From the NCBI GenBank assembly GCA_035048815.1, contig JAUCBN010000020.1:9431501-9495500 (forward strand): a DNA stretch of 64,000 nucleotides, given 5' to 3'. The DNA comes from Abelmoschus esculentus. Its lineage: Eukaryota; Streptophyta; Magnoliopsida; Malvales; Malvaceae. Shown here piece by piece: positions 12,001 through 22,600 of the stretch. Made by a program: the position numbers and the translations under genes. Under the pieces are notes generated by a model, which saw only the letters and a program-made list of their open reading frames with translations, did no database searches and was not told where the DNA came from. Each line of letters begins with the position of its first letter. The first letter of the stretch is position 1.

Positions 12001-12482
12001 GCTGAAATTTCACATGGATGCATAAAGTTGATTAAATTTCAAGATGGATAACTTAATTTTGACGAAGTCCTTATAATTTGTAAGATTTACATTTTGGTCC
12101 CTAGATTAGTGAAACATGCAATTGATGATGTTAGAATGCTCCGTTTGTTTTGAGATTTACCGTGAGGGATACTTGTATGCTTATTTAAACTTTGATGGAA
12201 AGAATTTCTACTTTGTCATTAGAACGTAGAAGTTTTACGTTTTAGTCCTTAATTTACTTAAGTGTTTAATTGAATGCTTGTTTGTGATCGGATTGCTTCC
12301 GTTAATGCTCTGTATGAGATCAAGACTTTTAGGAACATAATTAATCATGCATATAATTAAGAAAAAAAATATATATCGGTTTCAGGGTTGTTTATCGAAT
12401 CGGACCTTCGTGGGTTTGGTTCGATATTCCCCGTATAACCCGTTAGTGTCGGTTCCGTCTAAGCCGGGCTAAGGGGGTTACA
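9004..12482 (+). repeat. 3' LTR of the Gypsy element
   Basis: Direct copy of 1,062-4,483, ending GTTACA. Differences are scattered point changes plus one extra tandem unit at 10,788-11,035 (five units instead of four). The CAG after the hairpin is TAG here. Flanked on the right by ACATG, the putative target duplication. Confidence 0.92.
10788..11035 (+). repeat. Tandem array in 3' LTR, 5 units
   Basis: Same unit as at 2,848-3,035. The additional unit is a near copy of the first one, with ACACG...CGTGTAG flanks, so the array changed length after, or during, the last transposition. Confidence 0.85.
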
Positions 12483-13217
12483 ACATGTTTCTAGGGAGAG
12501 TATGAACTTGTTTATGCATTTTAATCATGTCATATCATCATAAACATGCATTTAGAGGCTTTAGAAACTCATTTCTAGACCTTTAAAAGCCTTTTTTTAT
12601 AGAGCCTAGCTAAGTGATATCGAAACGGGGTGAAACGATTTTGATATTGTCTCTTAAAGTTCTTAATTAGGACGTTTTTAGGCAATCAGGTATCGATACT
12701 CATGTCGGCTGAAGTGTTTTAAGGGCTTAAAACTCTAAATCTAACCTAATTAAAACATTTCTTTCTTCAACCTTAAAACCCTAACCAAAGAACATTATAA
12801 ATAACCCCCTCAATCTCTTATTGTCTTCACACAAACATCAAGTTTTCTTGAGTTTTTTTCATCAAAAGTTCAAGGCTAAGGCTATATTCAAAGCTTGTGC
12901 TCAGAAAACCCCAGTTTTTTTCTAATCCATAGTCAAGGTATTTTTCAAAAATCCTTATTTTCATTTGATTTTAGTTAGTTAAAATTATATATTTGTATAT
13001 ATTATAATTTTTTATGTATGGGTTTTCAAAATCCAAAAAAAAAATCAAAAATCTAAACTTTTTGGTTCGAATATAAAAAATTTTAATCGTATTTTTTAAA
13101 CATTATTTTCTTTAAAAAAAACCATCTTTTTACATTTGTTTTAATTTTAAAACCCCTTGAGTTATTGAATAAGGTTACCTATGCATATATGTTTTTCAAG
13201 TGCCTAATAATCCTTAA
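12483..13217 (+). promoter_or_regulatory. Putative internal promoter and leader intron of the Copia env-like ORF
   Basis: TATAAATA at 12,796-12,803 is followed by a pyrimidine- and CAA-rich leader. A splice donor candidate (CAAG|GTATTT at 12,937/12,938) and an acceptor (TTTTTCAAG ending 13,200) would remove about 260 bases just before the env-like frame. The region resembles a separate transcription unit for the downstream gene. This is read from motifs only. Confidence 0.4.
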
Positions 13218-14290
13218 TTGTTTATCTGGTTAATGACATATAAAAAAAGGCAACGTACCGAGGTTGGAAGTTCATCGGCTACCGAAGAAGATTCCACTCG
13301 ACCGAACCTCCCCTGTCATAATCATAAGCTAAAGAAGGAACGTTGTGCCGACATCAATTTCATGGAATCTGAAAAGTTTCAATTTTGTTATCTCCATCTC
13401 TTTCAACTTCGGAAGTTCATGAAATTCATATCCTTTCCCTGTCTCTCCTTTCTCAATCTCGTTCTTATCTTCTATGTTAATGCCGCTTTTATTCTTTCCA
13501 AAGATAAATCTCAAGTTATGGATATCGAATCCTTCCTAATGGGACATCGATTTCGTGTCAATGTAGAGCTTCTTTGTGAAGTTTTTGGATTAGAAGATAC
13601 GGGAATTTAAGATGAAAATTCTCTTGTTCATAACCTCACTGGATCCTTCATCAACTAGATGTCCATGATCAGTTTCTACACTTGATCATATCTTGTTGGA
13701 TTCGTCCCTCGAACGGCAAGTATTCTTGGATTCGTCATGTTGATAGCTTTTGAATTACTTGCTTTCACCAAGAGAAGCGTCCAAATCTTGTTAAGATCAT
13801 GTTTACAGAACTCGTTTGGCAAGTTCAAAACTATCACACCAAACAATGCCTATCTTTCTCTTATGCTTGTTCTTTAAGTTCTTTTTTTTATTTGGAGATA
13901 GATTGCTCGCACGACATTCTAGAAATGGTTAAGGAACCAATAAGTGAGACCTCCCTCGATCGCTCTCACTTTTAATTTATTGGAGGTGATTGTATTCGTG
14001 GAGAGGAACCTCCTCTTCAACCTATTAATCTCGAGCCGATCAATCAAGTTGCTCCTAATGATGCTCTCATGACATTCCTCACCCACCAGTTCTCCGAACT
14101 CAACAACCGCATCAACACCCACTTTGACACACTCGAAGGTTGGCTTGGTGCTCTAAATACTCGTGTTATCGATCTTGAAGCTTATCAACTTTCCTTGAGT
14201 ATGTCCATTGGAGCCTTTCATGATAAATGATATCAATATCGAGCTTCTCGTGATGATGATGATGATGAGGATGACGGTGGAGAGGAGTAG
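13218..14290 (+). pseudogene. Env-like second ORF of a SIRE-type Copia element, decayed
   Basis: The frame 13,218-13,610 (KRQRTEVGSS start, then an F..FYVNA segment and a region ending CEVFGLEDTG) has the shape of the plant 'transposon protein' domain found in the extra ORF downstream of pol in SIRE-like elements. It continues after stops to an acidic end (DDDDDEDDGGEE, about 14,250-14,288). At least three stops or shifts break it. Its place between pol and the polypurine tract supports the assignment. The true role of such ORFs is not established. Confidence 0.6.
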
Positions 14291-14623
14291 CTTTGTTAGC
14301 TCTTAGGCTAGTTTGCTTATGGCTTTTAGGATTAATTCATATTTTTTTCCATATCACGTTTTAGATTTCAACCTTATGCTCCTTATTATGTTTTAAGTAC
14401 TATGCTTTGATTTTTATATTGGATTGCTATTTGAATTTGTAATATTATGGATTATGAACTTTATGTTTTATATATGTTGTTTGCATTGTTATGTTTATCA
14501 ATTTATATCTTTTTGATTTTGATCTAAAAAAATGGGGAGAAGTATTTAAAACTTAATTTTTAAACTCATGCACATATTAAAGGGGAGTTTTGGTTAAAAA
14601 TTTATTTTTGGTTTTGTTATATC

Positions 14624-14637
14624 AAAAAGGGAGAGAT
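14624..14637 (+). other. Polypurine tract of the Copia element
   Basis: AAAAAGGGAGAGAT directly before TGTAAAAC; SIRE-like Copia elements carry a purine tract of this type immediately before the 3' LTR. Confidence 0.75.
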
Positions 14638-15910
14638 TGTAAAACTAAATTTGATTTTGATATAAAAAAGTAGTTAAAAGACCATTTTGCAAACAAATTT
14701 TTAAGGTCATATCAAATTGACAAGTCAAAGAATTTTTTTAAGTCAAAACATAACCCAAAAACAATTTTTCCCTAAGCCTTTTTCAAAGCCAAAACATTCA
14801 AATTCTTCCAATTGTTTCAATACCATTCCTTTTGGCATCGATAACGTGTTCATATTTTCAATGAATGTTCTTGAGTTTTTTCAGGCGTATTGATACGGTC
14901 TTAGACCGTTTCGATACCATTTAAAATTGTGAATTTTGATTTCGAAACCTTTTTTAATTGGTATCATATAACCTTGTATTTAAAAATAAAATAAAATATT
15001 TAAAGCAATATTGATACTACACGAGGTGTTTTGATACATGTGTTATTTTTTAAGGATTTTTAAAGTAATAAATATTTTGACCGCTACTTGTCAGTTAATC
15101 TTCAAAAATTAGTTGACCAGTATAGATACGCCTTATAGGCGTTTCGATACCAATTTTAGCAGATTCAAAACGTTTCAATACATCTAAGAATTTGTTTTGA
15201 TACCCCTTGTTTTAAAGACTGACCAATATCGATACTATGACCTAGCGTATCGATACCCCTTATTAAATGCACATAACGAATCTTTCTATTTCAATAGCGT
15301 TTCGATACAAGTACCCTGAGTATCCATACCACTTGTTGCATAAGTGCATTTATGGTGGGAAGAATGTGTCTTAACGGCTATATTGATGATCTCAACCACC
15401 CAAACGGTTAGAATTCAATGAAAGGGTATAAAAACAAGCTCTCAAAGCAGCAACAACAACTAATTGATCTTCAAGCAAACATTCAAGCATTCAATCCAAC
15501 CTTAAGTGCTTATTGCTAAATCTTTTTACACCCAAATCTTGCATCTTCATTGTAGTTTTATTTTCTGAGTTTGGGGAGTGTTCTTGATTGTATTTAGGCA
15601 AAATCTTCTGTGAGAGAAACAAACATTTTTCATTCTTCAAATTCTTGTAACCTTGTGACATTGAATCAATCTTTGGGTAGAAAGATTGATTTGTTTGTGG
15701 TTATCCTTTGAACCGAAAAAAGGTCAAATTCAATAGTGAATTGGTTAGAAAATCCTTAGTGGGAGCTAAGGTAGTGGATGTAGAGCTTGTTCAAAATTTG
15801 AACCACTAAAAATCATTGTGTTCTTATTTTTTCAATTTTTCAAACTTTCCACAAATTTTTAAAAGTGTCAATTTATTCTCCTCTTGGCCATTTTCGATTG
15901 TTCAATCCAC
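14638..15910 (+). repeat. 3' LTR of the SIRE-like Copia element
   Basis: Begins TGTAAAACTAA. Contains at least eight TTTCGATAC-like motifs (14,880-15,320), a TATA-like GGGTATAAAAAC near 15,426, and a closing region (GGAGCTAAGGTAGTGG, AACCACTAAAAATC) that matches the ends of the LTR copies at 32,160-32,220 and 32,970-33,020. The right end is approximate. Confidence 0.75.
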
Positions 15911-16560
15911 TCAACATAAAAATTATTAAAAAAAATTAATGATAAACAGTTTGAAATGACTTGATAGAATGATAAGTCAACAACAAAAATTATTTTATAT
16001 AATTTTATAAAATTATTCATTTGACTAGTGTAATATTTTTTTTTTCAACACATTTGTATATCTGATACTGTCATATCAACATACACCATTGTATATGTTT
16101 ATCATATCATTTCAAGTTATTTATCTTTAGTTGTCTAACAATTTTCATTTGTATAGAGATTATCTGATCCCAAAATAAAACATCGAGGATTGAATTATTC
16201 CGAAAAAGAATACGAATAATTATTCAATCAAACATCAGAAATTTTTTAACTTTATGTTGTATAATTACTATATTATCTTTCTTTATATATATTAATGATC
16301 TCCTTATTTTATCTAATAAAAATAAAACAATTATTGTAATAACAAATTTATTTCTATTTTTAGTTAACTCTTTATTTATTATTATTAACTCTTTATTTAT
16401 TTAAATAAAAAAACAAAAAAATTTATTTACATCTAATTAGATTGGATTGAATTTAAATTTTTATTTTAAAAAATGAATTAGATTAAACATTATAAAATGT
16501 CATATCAATTTAAGTGGGATGAAAGTGTTGGATGAGTATATCACGTGTGTTGAAGATCAT
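15911..16560. other. AT-rich spacer
   Basis: Very AT-rich with poly-A/T runs. No coding or structural feature was recognised. Confidence 0.6.
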
Positions 16561-17225
16561 TGAACATTATTAATGTTAAATACTGTTGAATATTATTAAA
16601 TTTATTAATAAAAATTAAAAATGTCAGGATTTAATATATAATTATAAATTGTTTTTAAAATAAATTATTTTTAATTTAAAATAAAAAATCCTAAAACCTA
16701 AATCCAAACCCTAAAATAATAAACTCAAAGTCTTAATATTAAATCTTAAACCCTAAACCCTAAATCTTAAAAGCTAAAGTAATAAAATCATTTACCTTAA
16801 AATCTAAAACCCTAAACCTAAACCTAAATTCTAAAAGTTAAACCCTAAACTTGTTTATGATTTATGATTTTAGGGTTCTAGGTTTAGGTTTAGGTGTTTT
16901 GGTCATTTTAAGGTTTATGAATTTAAGATTTGGATTTAGTATTTATGATTTAGTATTTTTAGGGTTTAAGTTTTAGGCTTTAAGTTTAAGGTTTTAAGAT
17001 TTTATATTTTAGGATTTGGGGTTTAAGGTTTAGTTTTAGGGTTTAAAATTTAATATTTTTATATTTTAAAATTAATTAAGATTAATATTTTATTTAATTA
17101 TTTAAAATATAAGATATAATAATTTAATTAAAAAATATTTTAAATATTTTATTATTATACATTAAATTTTTATTTTTTTTAATTTTTATTAATAATTTAA
17201 TAATATTCAATATTTATATTGTTCA
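16561..17225. repeat. Foldback (palindromic) element built of telomere-like repeats
   Basis: Left end TGAACATTATTAATG and right end (reverse complement TGAACAATATAAATA) open about 60-bp inverted ends. The arms then carry degenerate CCCTAAA repeats (16,690-16,860) and, inverted, TTTAGGG repeats (16,860-17,060), meeting near 16,858. The whole 665 bases form one imperfect palindrome. A target duplication was not evident. Confidence 0.65.
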
Positions 17226-17889
17226 TATTTGATATTCATTATATAATTTTCCTTATAAGATATTCATATGAGTCGACCAAAAAGACTCGCCATACCTTAA
17301 TCCACTTCCGTGCTCCAAAAACTCATCCAATCATTATGGGTAAAGGTTGCTCCTTAGATGACGTGGAAATAAACAGAAAGATGACTTAAACTTGTAAAGG
17401 TATATTCGATTCGGTTTTGATAAACTATTTTAATAATTATCGATTTTCGATTTAGTTAAACTCAATTTTCGTTTTTTCTACGTTGACATTAGTTTTTTTT
17501 AAAATATTTTATTTTAATAAAATAATTTTATTTTATATCTTTTAAACACTAAAAAATAAAATTTTAAGATATTTTTTCATAAATATTTATTAAAAACTTA
17601 TTTTTTAAATAAAAAATAAAAATATAACTATAATATTTTAAGTATAAAATATATATTTTATTTTATAAAAATAATTAAAAATTAATTATAATTTATAAAT
17701 TATATTATCTCAATACGATTGGATTTTTAATTTTACGATTAAATTAGAAAAAGTAAAAAAAGAAAAGTCCTTAGAAGTGTGATTAACTTAGGAATCTCTC
17801 AGTAATTGAGATTTGAAAGCGATGGATCATCAATCGTTATTCACACGTTTGCTTAAAAAGCTAGAGAGACAAACACACTTTTTATAAGG
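17226..17889. other. AT-rich spacer
   Basis: No gene or clear repeat seen. Confidence 0.5.
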
Positions 17890-18380
17890 AAAAATTATTG
17901 TAATTCTAAGATCTAAAAGTATAATTTAAAGATATAGAATTTAAAATTATAATTAAAGTATATAATTAAGATTTATAGTTTAAATATTAAGATTTAGGGT
18001 AATATATTAGGATGAAAATCGTCTGTTTTTTTTTATGTCTTTGTTTCAAATTAGAGGGTTTAGGGTTTAGGATTAAGGTTTAGGAAATTAAGAGTAGGGT
18101 AAATTTTTTAGGGTTTAGGGTTTAAGATATAGAAAATAAGGGTTAAGGTTAAAAATTCAGTTTTTTAAAAAATTTCAAAAGAGAAATAGAAGGAGGTATG
18201 ATAAAGAGACAGTGGATTTTTACTTAGGGTTTAGTTTTTAAATTATAAATTTATAGAATTTAAGGTTTAAACTCTTAATTTTAATTATAAATCTTATATT
18301 ATAACTATATCTTTTAAATTCTATACATCTAAATTGTATATTTTAAATTAAAACCCTAAATTCTAAAATTATGTTGATGA
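17890..18380. repeat. Foldback element, second telomere-like palindrome
   Basis: The left arm (about 17,895-18,000) and the reverse complement of the right arm (about 18,260-18,372) share the TATAGAATTTAAAA and AAGATTTATA blocks. GTTTAGGGTTTAGG repeats lie between them. Same general design as 16,561-17,225 but more diverged. Confidence 0.5.
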
Positions 18381-19490
18381 AAGATAATTTAGTATATTTT
18401 TTATTTAAGATTTTTAAAAATATATAGAAAACTTAGGCATTTTATTAAAGATATTATATAATTTTATTTAAATACATGTACATTATTATATTTAACACAA
18501 TTATAGTAATATACAATTAATATAAATAATGATAAAAATTTATTTATTATTATTATATTGAAAAGATGTGTATTCAGGTTTATATTATTCCTGTATTTGA
18601 GATTTGCGTAATTCAATTATAATAAAAATTTTAAACGGAAAAATTATAAAATCTATATTTGAATATTATAAATATTGCTCTAAATATTTAAATTGGTTTC
18701 AAACTATGATTTTTTTTAAATTGATTTTTAAATTTTTAAATATTCTAATTTTATCTTCGGATTATAAATTTTATTTAAATTGCTCCTCATATTTTCTAAT
18801 ATTTTATTTTTATCCTTAAATTATAATCATCATTCTAAATTAGTCTCCCAAATTTTTTAAATATTAAAATTTCATCCTCAAACTTTTGTTAATATTGTAT
18901 CATATTATTACATAATACACATTATTTTTTACTATGAGTTTGAGAATTAATTTAGAATAAGAATCATAATTTGAGAACGAGTCTAAAACGTTACTCCTTT
19001 CGTTCCATTCAATATGTTTAATATTGACTTTCTAGTCAAACTTTTTCGACTTTGAATTTTTATAAATTTAAATTTATTATTGATAAAAATATATTTTAGA
19101 TACCTTTAATTAAATAGTTTAAAAATATATATTTTATAAATTAAATTAAAATAAATATATCAAAATTTAAAAATTTTAATTTTAAAAAATTAATACCGAA
19201 TATATTAATTAGGAAAAATATACAATTTAAAGATAAATTTAAAATAAAAATTAAAATATTTAAAAATAAATTAAAATAGGTATCATAGTTTTAAGACCAG
19301 TGGTCCCATCCCCGTACTCTCCTGCACTTTGTTACCCATCTAGAGAGACAAACATAATATTTTTAATCACTATTCTAATTCATAATTAACAGCTTTATTA
19401 ATTACTTAATTAATTACTTAAAGTGAGTAAAGGATTCAAGTTGTTGAGGAACTAGAGGGAATCACATGGCATGCAGATTGCAGATACCCT
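18381..19490. other. AT-rich spacer upstream of BRI1, with MITE-like fragment
   Basis: Mostly AT. Near 18,990-19,060 a 'CTCCTTTCGTTCCATTC' segment followed by a GACTTTCTAGTCAAAC inverted motif resembles the end of a plant MITE. The rest holds nothing recognisable; the open frame 18,604-18,819 is AT noise. Confidence 0.4.
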
Positions 19491-19492
19491 TC

Positions 19493-19500
19493 TTATAAAC
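19493..19500 (+). promoter_or_regulatory. TATA box candidate of BRI1
   Basis: TTATAAAC lies about 190 bases before the preferred start codon and is followed by a CT-rich stretch (19,511-19,605), the usual look of a plant core promoter and 5' leader. Confidence 0.45.
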
Positions 19501-19607
19501 CAGGCTTTGACTCTCGCTGTCTACTTCTTCTTTTCAATATCCAAATCCAGTATTTTGTTTCTCTCTCTAAGAAACACAGACCTCAAAGCTTCAGTTTTGT
19601 CTCTCGA

Positions 19608-19680
19608 ATGGCGGTGCTCAAGACATAAACTTCCTCCTATGTCTTCCTCATTATATGGAAAGAACACCAATTTATCATAA
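19608..19680 (+). promoter_or_regulatory. Two short upstream ORFs in the BRI1 leader
   Basis: ATG at 19,608 opens a 6-codon frame ending at 19,628. ATG at 19,639 opens a 13-codon frame ending at 19,680, four bases before the likely BRI1 start at 19,685 and overlapping the alternative in-frame start at 19,655. Both would be in the mRNA if transcription starts near 19,525, as the TATA position suggests. Confidence 0.45.
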
Positions 19681-22600
19681 AAAAATGAGACCTTTCTTAG
19701 TGTTCGGGGCTTGCTTTTTTATCGCCACCTTTCTTACCTGTGCTGAAGCTGCCGCCGGTGATTCACAGTTATTGCTCAGCTTTAAAGCCAGTTTGCCTAA
19801 CCCATATCTCCTTCAGAACTGGGTTCCTAACTCGGACCCTTGTAGTTTTAATGGTGTCACTTGCCGAATCTCCAGAGTTTCATCGATTCAACTCAGTTCA
19901 ATCCCCTTAAGCATTGATTTTCGTTCCGTGTCTGCTTTCCTTTTAGCACTTGAAACGTTGGAATCACTTTCTTTGTTCAAAGCCAACATCTCCGGAAACG
20001 TTTCTTTCCCGTCTGGATCCGAGTGTAGCTCCTCGTTGAACGCCTTGGATCTGTCGGGAAACGCCTTGTCCGGTCCCGTTTCAGCTGTTTCAAACTTGGG
20101 TTCTTGCTCAAACTTGAAGTTTCTCAATCTATCAGGCAATAGCCTCGAGTTTTCCGGTGAAGAATCCGGGGGGTTGCAGCTGAGTTTGCGAGTCCTCGAT
20201 CTTTCTTTCAACAAGATTTCCGGTGACAACGTGGTTCCATGGATTCTCCACGGTGGGTGCGGCGAGTTAAAGCTCCTGGCCTTGAAAGGAAACGAAGTTG
20301 CCGGTGAAGTAAACGTCTCAAACTGCAAGAATCTGCAGTTTTTGGATCTCTCATCAAACAATTTTACAACCGGGATTCCTTCATTCGGAGACTGCTCCGC
20401 TTTGGAACATATTGATATCTCCGGCAACAAATTCTCCGGCGATATAGCTCCCGCCATTTCTTCATGTGTGAATGTTAATTTCTTGAATCTATCCAGCAAC
20501 CAATTCTCCGGTCAGATTCCAGCTTTGTCAACCTCTAATTTGCAGTATCTTTATTTAGCTGAAAACAATTTTCAAGGGGAGATTCCTTTGTATCTCACTC
20601 AAGCTTGTTCAAATCTTGTTGAGCTCGATCTTTCTTACAATAATCTGTCTGGTTTGATTCCTAGTAGCTTTGGTTCTTGCAGTTCTTTGGAATTATTCGA
20701 TGTGTCTGGCAATAATTTCACTGGTAATTTCTCCATTGAGATATTCCGGAATATGAGCTCATTGAAGGAGCTTGCTTTAGCTTTTAATTATTTCTCAGGT
20801 CCCCTGCCCGAATCTTTGTCCACTCTTTCAAACCTGGAGGTTTTGGATCTCAGTTCGAACAACTTTTCGGGGTCGATTCCTGTTTCTTTATGTGACAATC
20901 CCAGAAACAGGTTACAGATTCTGTATTTGCAGAACAATATGCTATCCGGGTCAATTCCGGCTAGTCTCAGTAACTGTTCTCAGCTAGTTTCACTTCATTT
21001 GAGTGTGAATTATCTCACCGGTTCGATTCCTTCGAGCTTCGGTTATCTCTCGAAGCTTAAGGATTTGAAGCTTTGGTTGAATCAGCTCAATGGAGGAATC
21101 CCTCGAGAGCTGAGTAACATCCAGACTCTTGAGACTTTGATTCTAGACTTCAATGAGCTGACTGGAGTGATACCTTCAGGTTTAAGCAACTGTACCAGGT
21201 TGAATTGGATTTCTTTGTCGAATAACCGGTTAACCGGAGAGATTCCGGCTTGGCTCGGCAAGTTTTCGAGTCTTGCGATTCTCAAGCTTAGCAATAACTC
21301 CTTCTTTGGAAGAATTCCACCAGAGCTTGGAGATTGTAAAAGCTTGATTTGGTTGGATCTTAATACCAATAACTTGAATGGGACTATACCTAATGTGCTG
21401 TTTAAACAATCAGGTAAAATTGCTGTCAATTTCATTGCTGGGGAAAGGTATATGTATATCAAGAATGATGGAAGCACCGAGTGCCATGGATCGGGGAATT
21501 TACTCGAATTTGCGGGAATTCGATCGGAACAGTTGGATAGAATTTCGACCAGGAACCCCTGCAACTTTACGAGAGTCTACGGCGGTCACACGCAGCCTAC
21601 GTTCAACAACAATGGCTCCATGATTTTCCTTGATCTTTCATACAATTCACTGTCTGGGATGATTCCTAAGGAGATTGGCTCGATGTCTTATTTGTTTATC
21701 TTGAATTTAGGCCACAACAAGTTCTCTGGAGCCATCCCTCAAGAGATTGGCAACTTAAAGTATCTTGGCATTCTTGATCTTTCGTACAATCAGCTCGAAG
21801 GATTGATTCCGCAATCAGTGACCGGCATTACGATGCTTAGTGAGATTAATCTGTCGAACAACCGTCTATCTGGTACGATTCCTAATGCAGGTCAGCTTGA
21901 AACATTTCCAGTTAATAGTTTCTTGAACAATTCAGATCTCTGTGGTGTACCCCTTCCACCCTGCGGAAGTCCATCTGCTGGTTCGAATTCCGAGCATGGA
22001 AAGTCCAATAGCAGGCAAGCTTCTCTTGCAAGGAGTGTGGCAATGGGATTGTTGTTCTCTCTGTTCTGCATCTTCATTTTGATCATAGCTATCCTCGAGA
22101 CGAAGAAACGAAGGAAGAAAGATTCCACTCTCGATGTTTATATCGACAGTCTTTCCCATTCGGGAACTACAAATACTAATTGGAAGCTAACTAGTGCTAG
22201 AGAAGCATTGAGCATAAACCTGGCTACATTTGAGAAGCCCCTAAGGAGGCTCACCTTTGCTGATCTTCTCAAAGCCACGAATGGCTTCCATAACGACAGC
22301 CTTGTTGGTTCCGGAGGTTTTGGTGATGTATACAAGGCACAACTGAAGGATGGGAGCGTCGTTGCTGTAAAAAAACTAATACATATCAGTGGCCAAGGTG
22401 ACCGAGAATTCACAGCAGAAATGGAAACCATTGGGAAGATCAAACACCGGAACCTTGTCCCGCTCTTGGGGTACTGCAAAGTCGGCGAAGAACGGCTTCT
22501 AGTTTACGTGTACATGAGGTATGGAAGCTTAGAAGATGTGTTACATAATCAAAAGAAAACTGGGATCAAACTGCAATGGGCTGCAAGGAGAAAGATTGCC

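Larger units (their letters stand above)
1062..12482 (+). mobile_element. Gypsy Del/Tekay-like LTR retrotransposon with long LTRs
   Basis: Two direct LTRs of about 3.4-3.5 kb flank a 4.5-kb interior. The element starts TGTAAC and ends GTTACA. Flanking 5-mers are GCATG and ACATG, a 4/5-matching target duplication. A tRNA-Met type primer site follows the 5' LTR and a purine tract precedes the 3' LTR. Integrase and an ATWE-type chromodomain assign it to the chromovirus Del/Tekay lineage. Protease and reverse transcriptase were not found, and the interior is shorter than usual for the lineage. The LTRs differ at about 13 sites in their first 900 bases, so the insertion is young although the coding part is dead. 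Confidence 0.9.

Noticed and set aside
16690..17060. Telomere or chromosome-end signal
   Set aside because: Repeats are degenerate and face each other within a palindromic element; genes continue on one side and elements on the other.
18604..18819. 71-codon frame rich in Ile, Phe, Lys, Tyr
   Set aside because: Amino acid make-up is what AT-rich spacer DNA gives by chance.
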